17,116 bases of DNA from an uncultured Alphaproteobacteria bacterium (GTDB lineage Bacteria > Pseudomonadota > Alphaproteobacteria > RF32 > CAG-239). Of this stretch, positions 6,807-13,665 are shown in pieces. The position numbers and the translations under genes are program-made. Position 1 is the first letter of the stretch. Each line of letters begins with the position of its first letter. The DNA is taken from contig UQFU01000031.1 of the NCBI GenBank assembly GCA_900540425.1, forward strand, positions 1 through 17,116, read 5' to 3'. The notes beneath the pieces were generated by a model. The model saw nothing but the letters and a program-made list of their open reading frames with translations, made no database searches and was not told the DNA's origin.

Positions 6807-7583
6807 ATGGAATATAAACACATTATCGTCGAGACTTCGGAAAATGTCGGCATCATTACCTTAAACCGGGGCAGCGTGCTTAATGCCGTTAATGAAGGCA
6901 TGCTCAGCGAAACCGCCCATCAACTCGGCGTTTTTGACAGCGACACTTCTATTGGCGCCGTTGTCCTAAAGGGGCAGGAAAAAGCTTTTGCGGCAGGAAT
7001 CGACATTTTTGAACTGCAACAAAAGCAAAAGCAGGGCGGCTTTGTTTTGGGAGATTATTATAAATCCTTTGCCCTGATTGAAGGTTTCAGCAAACCGCTG
7101 ATTGCCGCCGTTTCGGGATATGCATTGGGAATCGGCCTGGAACTGGCAATGTGTGCGGACATTATTTTGGCCGCCGACAACGCCCGGTTCGGACAGCCAG
7201 AGATCAGCCTCGGGATTATTCCGGGGTTTGGGGCCACTCAAAAACTCTGCCAGACAATCGGCCGGGCCAAAACTTCGGAGATGGTGCTGAGCGGGCGGGC
7301 GATGAATGCCCGGGAAGCAGACGAATCCGGACTCATCAGCCGGATTGTTCCGCTGGCGGACTTGGAAACGGAAAGCATCAGGGTAGCCCGGCAAACAGCG
7401 TCAATGCCCCGAATCGCCGTCGAAATGGCCAAAGACGCCCTGACGCATCCGTTTGAACAGATGCTGGAAGCGGGAATCGATTATGAGAACAAAAACCTGC
7501 AATCCTGCCTGAGCAGCGAGGATTTTCGGGAATCTCTCAATGCTTTTATCGAAAAAAGGCCGCCAAACTACAAGAATCAATAA
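6807..7583 (+). CDS. Enoyl-CoA hydratase/isomerase family protein
   Basis: A 258-residue crotonase-fold protein, the normal length for enoyl-CoA hydratase, which adds water across trans-2-enoyl-CoA in fatty-acid or amino-acid breakdown. Visible motifs: KAFAAGIDIFEL (first oxyanion-hole segment), SGYALGIGLELAMCADI (second oxyanion Gly and the first catalytic Glu, in LELA), and ARFGQPEISLGIIPGFGATQKL (second catalytic Glu, in QPE). Both acids of the hydratase pair are present, so hydratase rather than a simple isomerase is likely, but substrate cannot be told. The C-terminal helix (FRESLNAFIEKRPPNY) is typical. It starts 13 bp after the secreted-protein gene and probably belongs to the mutM transcript. 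The position just before rpsT and dnaA is conserved in alphaproteobacteria. Confidence 0.9.
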   Translation: MEYKHIIVETSENVGIITLNRGSVLNAVNEGMLSETAHQLGVFDSDTSIGAVVLKGQEKAFAAGIDIFELQQKQKQGGFVLGDYYKSFALIEGFSKPLIAAVSGYALGIGLELAMCADIILAADNARFGQPEISLGIIPGFGATQKLCQTIGRAKTSEMVLSGRAMNAREADESGLISRIVPLADLETESIRVARQTASMPRIAVEMAKDALTHPFEQMLEAGIDYENKNLQSCLSSEDFRESLNAFIEKRPPNYKNQ

Positions 7584-7600
7584 ATTTTGCAAAATTGTTG

Positions 7601-7630
7601 TTGACTTCTCCGGGGGTTAGCGTTTATAAA
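7601..7630 (+). promoter_or_regulatory. rpsT promoter
   Basis: TTGACT at 7601-7606 and TATAAA at 7625-7630 (18 bp spacing; TTATAA at 17 bp) form a near-consensus sigma70 promoter in the gap after the enoyl-CoA hydratase gene. The predicted leader is about 45 nt, with AGGATG as ribosome site. Strong promoters are expected for ribosomal protein genes. Confidence 0.7.
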
Positions 7631-7682
7631 TCATTACAAAATTAATAAACTGTATTTAACTTTTAACTAGGATGTAATAAAG

Positions 7683-7943
7683 ATGGCCAATCATAAATCG
7701 GCAAAAACCAGAATTAACAGAAACAACAAAAGAAACGTTATCAACGGCGCCCGCAGAAGCCGGGTTCGCACTTTTGTAAAAAAAGTTGAAGCCGCCATTC
7801 TCGAAAACAACAAAGAGTTGGCTGCCGCCAATTTGAAGGTTGCAGAATCCGAACTGATGTCTGCCGCCCGCAAAAACATCATTCCGATGAACAGAGCTTC
7901 CCGGACGGTATCCCGTCTTTCTCAGAAAATTAAAGCCCTGTAA
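7683..7943 (+). CDS. rpsT: 30S ribosomal protein S20
   Basis: S20 binds 16S rRNA early in small-subunit assembly. The 86-residue product is the normal size and highly basic. It opens MANHKSAKTRINRNNKRNVINGARRSRVRTFVKK, the typical bacterial S20 N-terminus, and ends MNRASRTVSRLSQKIKAL. An AGGATG ribosome site precedes the ATG. It is a single gene with its own promoter (7601-7630) and terminator hairpins directly behind the stop codon. Its place ahead of dnaA matches other alphaproteobacteria. Confidence 0.97.
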   Translation: MANHKSAKTRINRNNKRNVINGARRSRVRTFVKKVEAAILENNKELAAANLKVAESELMSAARKNIIPMNRASRTVSRLSQKIKAL

Positions 7944-7948
7944 TTTTT

Positions 7949-7968
7949 ACTGTATATACAGTTTTTTT
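7949..7968 (+). terminator. Terminator hairpin immediately after rpsT
   Basis: The perfect palindrome ACTGTATATACAGT (7949-7962) is followed by seven T residues, 5 bp after the rpsT stop. The stem is short (five pairs around a four-base loop), so termination alone may be weak. A far longer hairpin follows at once. Confidence 0.5.
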
Positions 7969-7970
7969 GA

Positions 7971-8018
7971 CAAACCAAAAGTTCCCTTATTTTAGCTGTC
8001 AAGGGAGTTTTTGGTTTG
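7971..8018 (+). terminator. Long second hairpin after rpsT (probable terminator)
   Basis: Arms 7971-7988 and 8001-8018 pair over all 18 positions (two G-T wobbles) with a 12-base loop. The sequence after it is T-rich (TTGCTTTTTAAA). Together with the small hairpin in front this insulates dnaA from rpsT transcription. Because the outer arms are A-rich on one side and T-rich on the other, it could also stop transcription coming from the other direction. Confidence 0.6.
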
Positions 8019-8030
8019 TTGCTTTTTAAA

Positions 8031-8067
8031 GCAGAATCCAAGGAATCTGCGCGACTCTAAAAGAATC
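8031..8067. promoter_or_regulatory. Phased GANTC cluster with an imperfect 20-bp dyad
   Basis: GANTC occurs at 8034, 8043, 8053 and 8063, at intervals of 9, 10 and 10 bp, about one helical turn. The first two lie in the dyad GCAGAATCCAAGGAATCTGC (8031-8050), which is symmetric except for two A-A positions and the centre. GANTC is the CcrM methylation site in alphaproteobacteria, and methylation state controls promoters there. The dyad has no room for a hairpin loop, so it would suit a dimeric protein on DNA. Its function is inferred. Confidence 0.4.
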
Positions 8068-8394
8068 CCGTGTCAAGAGAATTAATTGCAATGTTCTGTT
8101 TTTGTTTTGTTGTAATTATTTTTTTTCGTATTACTATCCAAATCACTTTGAATGAGTTGGTAATAAATTTTTAACGAATCCGGGATGAAACGTTTAAAAA
8201 AACCAGTACCCGTTTTGAGTTAATAAATTAAGCTTGCGCCGGCTGATTTGAAGTCAAAGGCTCCGCCGCTTTAACGGAAAAAAGGCAAAGGGGTTTTACC
8301 GCTGCCGAAAAACAAAAAAAAGAAAGATGTTCTTTCAGAGCGTTTTCGGAAAAAGCGGAAGAAGCAAAAAAACAACCGGAGCTATGGGGAAGCT

Positions 8395-8424
8395 CTTACA
8401 AGTTAATTATTTGAATTTTATAAT
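8395..8424 (+). promoter_or_regulatory. Candidate dnaA promoter
   Basis: CTTACA (8395-8400) and a perfect TATAAT (8419-8424) are 18 bp apart. A start near 8431 would leave only about five leader bases before ATG 8436 and would exclude the GGGGAG ribosome site at 8425-8430. Either the message is leaderless or an upstream promoter is used. Confidence 0.3.
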
Positions 8425-8435
8425 GGGGAGTAACA

Positions 8436-9881
8436 ATGGCTGAAGAAGCAATAGATACGATTAACTCTGTGCAAGATCAATGGGGACAGATTTGCAGCCA
8501 ATTAAAGGTTGAAGTCGGCGAAACCGCTTTTGACAGCTGGCTTAAACCGCTGACACCGGGTTCGTTTGCCGACGGCGTGATGAACATTTGCGTGCCGACC
8601 AGATTTATGCGCAACTGGGTTATTGCTCACTACAGTGACCGCATTCACAAAATCTGGGAAAAGAAAAATCCGGAAATCCGCCAGGTTAATTTTGTGGTTC
8701 AAGCCGTTCAGGAGGAAAGCAAAGGTTTGTACAATCCCTCCTGCCGCTCGCTTCTGAAAAAGATTTCTTCCAGCCCGGCACCGCAAAACATTTACCAATC
8801 GGGTGTCAACTCTATCATTGCCAACACTCAGGAATTTTCCGCCAATAACGACCAATCCATTTCCGTACCGTTGAATCCGCAATATACCTTTGACAACTTT
8901 GTAGTCGGAAAAACCAATGAATTTGCTTATGCGGCAGCCCGTAAAGTTGCCGAATCCCGCAATGTTTCGTTTAATCCGCTGTTTCTTTATTCAGGGGTCG
9001 GACTGGGCAAAACGCATTTGATGCATGCTATTGCCTGGCACATTAAGCAACAAGACCCAAGCCGCAATATTGTTTATCTTTCGGCCGAAAAATTTATGTA
9101 TAAATTTGTCCGCGCCTTGCGTTATAAAGACACGACCGCTTTCAAGGAACAGTTCCGTTCGGTTGACGTTTTGATGGTGGACGACGTACAGTTTATGGGC
9201 GGCAAAGACACCACGCAGGAAGAGTTTTTCTACACATTCAATTCCCTGATTGAAGAAGGCCGCCAGATTATTATTTCCGCCGATAAATCCCCGGCGGATC
9301 TGGAAGGAATCGAAAACCGCCTGAAATCCCGTCTCGGCTGCGGTTTGGTCGCCGACATCCATCCTACCGACTTTGATTTGCGGATGGGGATTCTGGAAAA
9401 CAAAGCCCGCCAGCTCGGCATTGAGCTGCCGCAAAAAGTTTCGGAATTCCTGGCTCAGAAAATCACCTCCAACATTCGCGAGCTGGAAGGTGCCCTGCGC
9501 CGGGTTATTGCCCATTCGCAGCTGTTGTCCGACAAAGAAATTACTCTGGACATGACCCAGGACGTTTTGAAAGACATGCTGCGGTCTTATGACAAGCGGA
9601 CAACCATTGATGAAATACAGAAGAAAGTTGCCGAACATTTTAATATTTCGGTTAAGGAAATGCAGTCTTCCCGCCGAGCCCGGACAGTTGCCCGCCCGCG
9701 TCAGATTGCCATGTATCTGGCCAAACAGCTGACGTCGCGTTCGTTGCCGGAAATCGGCCGCAAGTTCGACCGCGACCACACGACGGTTATGCATGCGGTT
9801 CGCAAAGTTGAGGAGCTGATTTTGGAAGACGCTTCGCTGGCAGAAAATGTTGATGCCTTGCGCCGGGTTCTGGAAGGATAG
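8436..9881 (+). CDS. dnaA: Chromosomal replication initiator protein DnaA
   Basis: DnaA binds origin boxes, forms an ATP-dependent filament and opens the origin. The 481-residue protein has all four domains. Domain I is at about 10-90 (WGQICSQLKVEVGETAFDSWLKPL). Domain II is a short linker (about 95-145). The AAA+ domain starts at YTFDNFVVGKTNEFAYAAA, with Walker A SGVGLGKTH (186-194), Walker B VLMVDD (245-250) and the arginine-containing NRLKSRL. The C-terminal DNA-binding domain carries the signature FDRDHTTVMHAVRKVE. The start has GGGGAG six bases ahead. dnaA stands alone: terminator hairpins lie in front and an intrinsic terminator behind, and dnaN does not follow directly because a Cys-rich gene intervenes. 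Confidence 0.98.
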   Translation: MAEEAIDTINSVQDQWGQICSQLKVEVGETAFDSWLKPLTPGSFADGVMNICVPTRFMRNWVIAHYSDRIHKIWEKKNPEIRQVNFVVQAVQEESKGLYNPSCRSLLKKISSSPAPQNIYQSGVNSIIANTQEFSANNDQSISVPLNPQYTFDNFVVGKTNEFAYAAARKVAESRNVSFNPLFLYSGVGLGKTHLMHAIAWHIKQQDPSRNIVYLSAEKFMYKFVRALRYKDTTAFKEQFRSVDVLMVDDVQFMGGKDTTQEEFFYTFNSLIEEGRQIIISADKSPADLEGIENRLKSRLGCGLVADIHPTDFDLRMGILENKARQLGIELPQKVSEFLAQKITSNIRELEGALRRVIAHSQLLSDKEITLDMTQDVLKDMLRSYDKRTTIDEIQKKVAEHFNISVKEMQSSRRARTVARPRQIAMYLAKQLTSRSLPEIGRKFDRDHTTVMHAVRKVEELILEDASLAENVDALRRVLEG

Positions 9882-9907
9882 AAAACCTCCCTTATTATAA
9901 AACAGGC

Positions 9908-9939
9908 AAACGCTCCGGAATAAATCCGGAGCGTTTTTT
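9908..9939 (+). terminator. Intrinsic terminator of dnaA
   Basis: An 11-bp perfect GC-rich stem pairs 9909-9919 with 9925-9935, with a five-base loop, followed by a run of T to 9939. It lies 27 bp after the dnaA stop and is the clearest rho-independent terminator in the window. Confidence 0.9.
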
Positions 9940-9974
9940 ATTTCCTTTATATCACACCTTAGCAATAAAATATT

Positions 9975-9987
9975 GACAAATTTCCTT
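9975..9987 (+). promoter_or_regulatory. Conserved upstream box of the Cys-rich gene family
   Basis: GACAAATTTCCTT here is identical to 327-339 (minus strand) upstream of the paralogous Cys-rich gene. In both places it begins 32 bp before the TTGCAA hexamer. Exact sequence and spacing suggest a regulator-binding or activation site. A TTGACA at 9973-9978 overlaps the box, but the copy at the other locus reads TAGACA, so it is less likely to be the -35 element. Confidence 0.45.
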
Positions 9988-10006
9988 AGTGTCACCTAAT
10001 AAATTA

Positions 10007-10035
10007 TTGCAACTTTTGGAAAAATATATTATTAT
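10007..10035 (+). promoter_or_regulatory. Promoter of the large Cys-rich gene
   Basis: TTGCAA (10007-10012) and TATTAT (10030-10035) are 17 bp apart, matching hexamer for hexamer the promoter of the paralogue at 279-307. A start near 10042 gives a leader of about 86 nt. A TATAAT at 10033-10038 overlaps but at poorer spacing. Confidence 0.55.
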
Positions 10036-10127
10036 AATTCTTATACATGTTCTACAAAACCGGAGAATCGTATACATTTAGCCAAATTTGCTTTTGTCCA
10101 TATTTTATCAAAGAAAGGATTGTCGCC

Positions 10128-11981
10128 ATGCGAAAATTTATTTTTTCCGGGTTGGATTTTTGTGATCCAAAACAGTTATTCGTTTTTCTAAACCGGCAGG
10201 TGACCCGGTGGGTATTTTTCTGTGGCCTGACAACAGGAATTGCTCCGGCCCGAGCCGCAATTTGCTTTTTGCCGGATTGTATGGATAAAGTTTCACAAAC
10301 CGAAGGCGGAAATATTTCCAGCACATCATGCAAGAATCTCGGATTCAGTTATTATGCCTCCGGACGCTGCCCGGATTATCACGCCCAGGAAGATTGCCCT
10401 TATGACAACCATTATCTCAAATGCAACGCAGCACAATGGTGCAAAGAAAACGGCTATGATACCAAAGCCGAAGATTGTACAATCCCGCAATACCCTACTG
10501 AAAAATGTCCGAACGGCCAAGAAGTTTATAAAACCTGCCAAGACGATTATGAAAAGGCCTGCCATACGGAAAACAGCAGCTATGTTTCTACCTGCAGCAC
10601 GGGCTGGAAGCTGGATCCGGACAAGTTGTGCCGCTATTCGGAAGAGTACGGCCTTTGCTGCAATACTTGCGCGGGGTATGATTATACGGCATCGACCATT
10701 CCTTCCGGTTATCTCAAAGGCGAGAGCTGTACTGCCTGCGGCAATACCGTCAAATATCAAAAAACCGTCAATCCCTGCGAGGGATATTTGTCTTCCTGCG
10801 CCTGCGGCTGCGACCCGGCTGCCGGAACCTGCCAATCCGGTTCGGAAACGAAGTGCAAAGCCTGCAAAAGCTGTTGTTCCGTCGATTATATTTATACTTC
10901 GGCCAATTGTCCTTCTCCGCATCAATTAGGCGGGGAAGCCTGTGACGGAAAATATAAAAAATGCGAACTTGATGAAAGCAGCATCACCTGCGATAATTTT
11001 ACAATGCCCGGCAATGCAAGCTATCTCAAACTCGTTTACTCCTGCGATGATCTGACCTCGGCCGTCAAATCCGGAAAAGCAGGCAACATCGTAATTATGA
11101 AAACCCTGACCTGCCCGACTTCCCTGACGCTCCAATCCGGGCAAAATCTGGTCGGAATCGGCTATTTTCTCAAATACACCAAAGAATCCAACGACTATGA
11201 AAATCAGCTTAATCAATGTTATACCCTAACGCTCAACAACTACCTATACACTTCCACCAATTCGCAAATTTCGGATCTGACGCTTTTGAATACGCCGCTT
11301 TATCTCAAAGGCATCACGACAATCAGAAACATGAACATGAAAGTTACAAACAGTTCAAATGCGATATATGCCTTATCAACATCTTTCAGCAACAAAATGT
11401 CCGGAATGGTCAATATCTATACGACCGGGTCGGTGGGAATATATAACGCCTCCTTTGCCATGACCGACACCAAGCTTAATATCAAGCCCAAAGGCGGAAC
11501 CAACCGGGGTTTTTACAAGAGCAACATTACCATTAACGGCACTTCGGTCATTAACATGGATTTAACCGGAACCAGCGGTAATGGCGAAGCCATTACTGAC
11601 GGGAGGTTAACATTAAACGACAATACTTCCCTGAACATCAAGACCAACAATAACGAAGTGGAAGCCTTTAACGGCGATGCCAGTTCCATCAGCGGAACAA
11701 ATACATTTACTTATATAAATTCCCCGAATGTCATTATCCGGGCACAAGTTACACATTATAATACCAATACTTTTGTTCACCGGCCATATTTTCAGTATCA
11801 GAAAGGGAATCAGCTTATGACTGTTTCGGGAAATTACGAAGCAACTGCATCAACCTCCGGTTATTTTTCAAACGGGCATGTTCCTTCCGGTTCATGGAAA
11901 CATATCGGGGAGGCCAATTTTTCATCAACCTCCGCTTTTGGGCGGCAGATGAAAATTTTTGAAACCAATTTCTTTCAATAA
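10128..11981 (+). CDS. Large secreted protein: Cys-rich N-terminal half, beta-helix-like C-terminal half
   Basis: A 617-residue exported protein of unknown function. A signal sequence with hydrophobic core at about 28-40 ends in ARA at 43, and the mature chain begins AICFLPDC. About 33 Cys lie between residues 46 and 329, many as CxxC or CC pairs (GLCCNTC, CTACG, CACGC, CKACKSCC), suggesting dense disulfides or small repeated modules. From about 320 to 600 Cys nearly vanish, and repeating short strands rich in N, T, S, I and G appear (SQISDLTLLNTPLYLKG, GRLTLNDNTSLNIKT), as in parallel beta-helix surface or adhesin proteins. No autotransporter barrel, LPXTG or catalytic motif is visible. The start at 10128 has AAAGGA eight bases upstream; the frame open from 10047 would include the leader. 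It has its own promoter and interrupts the dnaA-dnaN order. The 1-157 gene is a paralogue. Confidence 0.85.
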   Translation: MRKFIFSGLDFCDPKQLFVFLNRQVTRWVFFCGLTTGIAPARAAICFLPDCMDKVSQTEGGNISSTSCKNLGFSYYASGRCPDYHAQEDCPYDNHYLKCNAAQWCKENGYDTKAEDCTIPQYPTEKCPNGQEVYKTCQDDYEKACHTENSSYVSTCSTGWKLDPDKLCRYSEEYGLCCNTCAGYDYTASTIPSGYLKGESCTACGNTVKYQKTVNPCEGYLSSCACGCDPAAGTCQSGSETKCKACKSCCSVDYIYTSANCPSPHQLGGEACDGKYKKCELDESSITCDNFTMPGNASYLKLVYSCDDLTSAVKSGKAGNIVIMKTLTCPTSLTLQSGQNLVGIGYFLKYTKESNDYENQLNQCYTLTLNNYLYTSTNSQISDLTLLNTPLYLKGITTIRNMNMKVTNSSNAIYALSTSFSNKMSGMVNIYTTGSVGIYNASFAMTDTKLNIKPKGGTNRGFYKSNITINGTSVINMDLTGTSGNGEAITDGRLTLNDNTSLNIKTNNNEVEAFNGDASSISGTNTFTYINSPNVIIRAQVTHYNTNTFVHRPYFQYQKGNQLMTVSGNYEATASTSGYFSNGHVPSGSWKHIGEANFSSTSAFGRQMKIFETNFFQ

Positions 11982-12126
11982 AGCTCCAAATTCTAAAGTT
12001 CGGGTAACAAATATTATTATGTTTTTCTTTCTCCGATGCTCCGGGGGCAGCGTTCGCGCCCTCGGAGTACTTTATATGCTTAATCGCCCCTTGGACGCGG
12101 CAGCGTCCATTATCCAATAACCGTTA

Positions 12127-12161
12127 CCTCTCGTTTTTTCGGCAGAAAAAAACGTCAGAGG
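12127..12161. repeat. Inverted repeat with T6/A6 arms
   Basis: CCTCT (12127-12131) pairs with AGAGG (12157-12161), and CGTTTTTT (12132-12139) with AAAAAACG (12147-12154), leaving a TC bulge and a seven-base loop. On the plus strand a T6 run follows 10 bp later (12171-12176), so it may act as a terminator for the Cys-rich gene, though it is 145 bp past the stop. Confidence 0.4.
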
Positions 12162-12232
12162 GTCTGCGAGTTTTTTATCATAAGGTGAGTAAGCAAATGT
12201 TGGCGGTTGAGGAAAGAGGGAAATTCGCAGAT

Positions 12233-12260
12233 CCCTTGACGATTGCTGCGCAATCGAGGG
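12233..12260. repeat. Small palindromic element (REP-like)
   Basis: CGATTGC and GCAATCG (12240-12246/12250-12256) form a 7-bp stem with a TGC loop. They are flanked by CCCT and AGGG (12233-12236/12257-12260) with a three-base bulge. CGATTGCT recurs at 12278-12285. The layout resembles intergenic palindromic repeats of alphaproteobacteria, but only one copy is seen here. Confidence 0.35.
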
Positions 12261-12450
12261 ACGACACTTTTGAGGAACGATTGCTAATGCGATTGAAAGA
12301 TGACCGGGATAAGAAGGGGGGGGGGAAGATGACGAGCGAGGGAGAGGCGGTTGCGGCGAAAACATAAGATGGCCTGTGCGGCAGTCAAGAATAACGACAG
12401 AAAAGGATTTTGCAGAAAAACGTCCCGTAACAACCTGCGTAAAAAAACTG

Positions 12451-12478
12451 TTGATGAATCCGCGTTTTTGCTTATGAT
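12451..12478 (+). promoter_or_regulatory. Candidate dnaN promoter
   Basis: TTGATG (12451-12456) and TATGAT (12473-12478) are 16 bp apart, predicting a start near 12485 and a leader of about 50 nt. dnaN needs its own promoter here because it is cut off from dnaA by a terminator and another gene. Confidence 0.45.
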
Positions 12479-12536
12479 TTTTGTGCTTTGTGTTAGTATT
12501 GCAACAAATAAACCTAAAATTTTAGTGGATAATAAC

Positions 12537-13655
12537 ATGAAGTTTACAATTGAACGGGCAAGCTTGCTCAAAACTCTCAGCCACATGCAGAGCATTGTGG
12601 AAAAAAGAAACACCATTCCGGTCCTTTCCAATGTGCGAATCGAAGCCTTGGAAAGCGAAATCAGCTTTAAGGCAACGGACATGGATACCGAGATTACCGA
12701 AATTGCCGAAGCAACCGTCAGCGAAACCGGCGCAACCACTGCGCCTGCGCATATGCTGTATGACATTGTCCGCAAACTTTCCGACGGTTCCGATGTTGAG
12801 ATTACTTTCCCGGACGAAAAAGGGCAGCTGACAATTGCTTCCGGGCGTTCCAAATTTTCGCTTTCAACTATCGGGGTTGAAGATTTTCCGGTTATTTCCG
12901 GTGATGCTTTGCCAATCAGCTTTATGATGGAAAAAGAAGAGTTGAAAGACGTTATCGATCGGACTAAATTTGCCGTTTCTACCGAGGAAACCCGCTATTA
13001 TCTGAACGGCGTTTATATGCATGCCAAAAAAGAAGGCGAAGCCAAGGTGCTGCGTGTTGTAGCTACGGACGGGCATCGTTTGGCGTGTGTTGAATCGCCG
13101 TTGCCTCAGGGCGCCGAGAATCTGGCCGGGGTTATTATTCCGCGCAAAACGGTTACCGAAGTTCGCAAGCTTTTGGACGACAACGGCGCCGACAACATTA
13201 CGGTTTCAATGTCGGAAAACAAAGTCCGTTTTGCTTTCAACGACGTTACGCTTACTTCCAAGCTGATTGACGGAACTTATCCGGATTATGAAAGGGTTAT
13301 TCCCACGGACAACGACAAGAATCTGGAGCTTGGCGTTAAGGATTTGGCATCGGCGGTTGACCGCGTTTCGGTTGTGGCCGAAAGAACCCGGGCGATTAAG
13401 ATGATTACCGGTTCTTCCAAGGTTACGATTGCCACATCCAGTCCTGATTTGGGCAGCGCTTCGGAAGAAGTGGAAGCCAAGTATGAAGGCGACTCCATCG
13501 AAATCGGCTATAATTTCCGTTATCTTCTGGATATTTTAAACGAGATCAAGGGTGACAGCGTCCGCGTTTCTTTCACGGACGGGACTTCACCTTCGGTTAT
13601 TCATGACACATCGGATTCCAGCGCAATTTATGTGCTAATGCCGATGCGGGTCTAG
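12537..13655 (+). CDS. dnaN: DNA polymerase III beta subunit (sliding clamp)
   Basis: DnaN dimerises into the ring that tethers polymerase III and other repair proteins to DNA. At 372 residues it has the usual length. The N-terminus MKFTIERASLLKTLSHMQSIVEKRNTIPVLSNV is typical. ATDGHRLA, the hallmark of the second domain, and the C-terminal YVLMPMRV (the hydrophobic cleft edge, usually PMR[LV]) are present. Three repeated clamp folds fit the length. The start at 12537 has GTGGA upstream. The frame stays open back to 12351, but that part is non-coding in character and contains the candidate promoter. recF begins 10 bp later, so the two are probably co-transcribed, subject to the hairpin at 13707-13733. 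Confidence 0.97.
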   Translation: MKFTIERASLLKTLSHMQSIVEKRNTIPVLSNVRIEALESEISFKATDMDTEITEIAEATVSETGATTAPAHMLYDIVRKLSDGSDVEITFPDEKGQLTIASGRSKFSLSTIGVEDFPVISGDALPISFMMEKEELKDVIDRTKFAVSTEETRYYLNGVYMHAKKEGEAKVLRVVATDGHRLACVESPLPQGAENLAGVIIPRKTVTEVRKLLDDNGADNITVSMSENKVRFAFNDVTLTSKLIDGTYPDYERVIPTDNDKNLELGVKDLASAVDRVSVVAERTRAIKMITGSSKVTIATSSPDLGSASEEVEAKYEGDSIEIGYNFRYLLDILNEIKGDSVRVSFTDGTSPSVIHDTSDSSAIYVLMPMRV

Positions 13656-13665
13656 TTTTCATTAA

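Larger units (their letters stand above)
8019..8435 (+). other. Gene-free region upstream of dnaA
   Basis: No convincing gene is seen between the rpsT hairpins and dnaA. The part at about 8071-8230 is very AT-rich, with T and A runs. A cluster of GANTC sites and a 20-bp dyad lies at 8031-8067. I found no match to the DnaA box TTATCCACA with fewer than two mismatches (best: TTTGGATAG read on the reverse strand of 8134-8142). A role as replication origin is therefore possible from position but not supported by boxes. It is more safely called the dnaA control region. Confidence 0.4.
11982..12536. other. Hairpin-rich non-coding region between the Cys-rich gene and dnaN
   Basis: No credible gene: open frames here have low-complexity, Ser/Pro- or Arg-rich translations. 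The stretch is instead full of inverted repeats. 12039-12048 pairs with 12058-12067 (10 bp). GGACGC and GCGTCC surround a four-base loop near 12091-12106. 12127-12139 pairs with 12147-12161 with a two-base bulge. 12240-12246 pairs with 12250-12256. GGTCTGCGAGTTT at 12161-12173 is answered by AAATTCGCAGATCC at 12221-12234. A tract of ten G lies at 12316-12325. This looks like degenerate dispersed repeats or a structured transcript. Confidence 0.45.

Noticed and set aside
7949..7962. LexA-like palindrome CTGTATATACAG after rpsT
   Set aside because: The spacing between CTGT and ACAG is four bases instead of the eight of the E. coli SOS box, and the T7 run makes a terminator the simpler reading.
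8019..8435. Confident call of the replication origin upstream of dnaA
   Set aside because: The region is AT-rich and well placed, but I found no cluster of DnaA boxes. Alphaproteobacterial origins are often away from dnaA.
8991..9995. Minus-strand frame of 334 codons across dnaA
   Set aside because: It is a shadow of dnaA, which is unambiguous, and it starts beyond the dnaA terminator without a ribosome site.
10240..10929. Long overlapping frames in both directions inside the Cys-rich gene (plus 10240-10929, minus 10326-10925)
   Set aside because: The translations are Ala/Ile/Arg-biased artefacts of the Cys-rich codon pattern, with no ribosome sites. The main frame has a signal peptide and a paralogue.
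12072..12365. Minus-strand open frame of 97 codons in the gap before dnaN
   Set aside because: The translation is Ser/Pro-rich and low in complexity, runs across the G10 tract and several hairpins, and has no recognisable domain.
12351..12536. N-terminal extension of dnaN
   Set aside because: The clamp family starts at MKFTIERASL, with a ribosome site before 12537. The extension covers a candidate promoter and matches no clamp.
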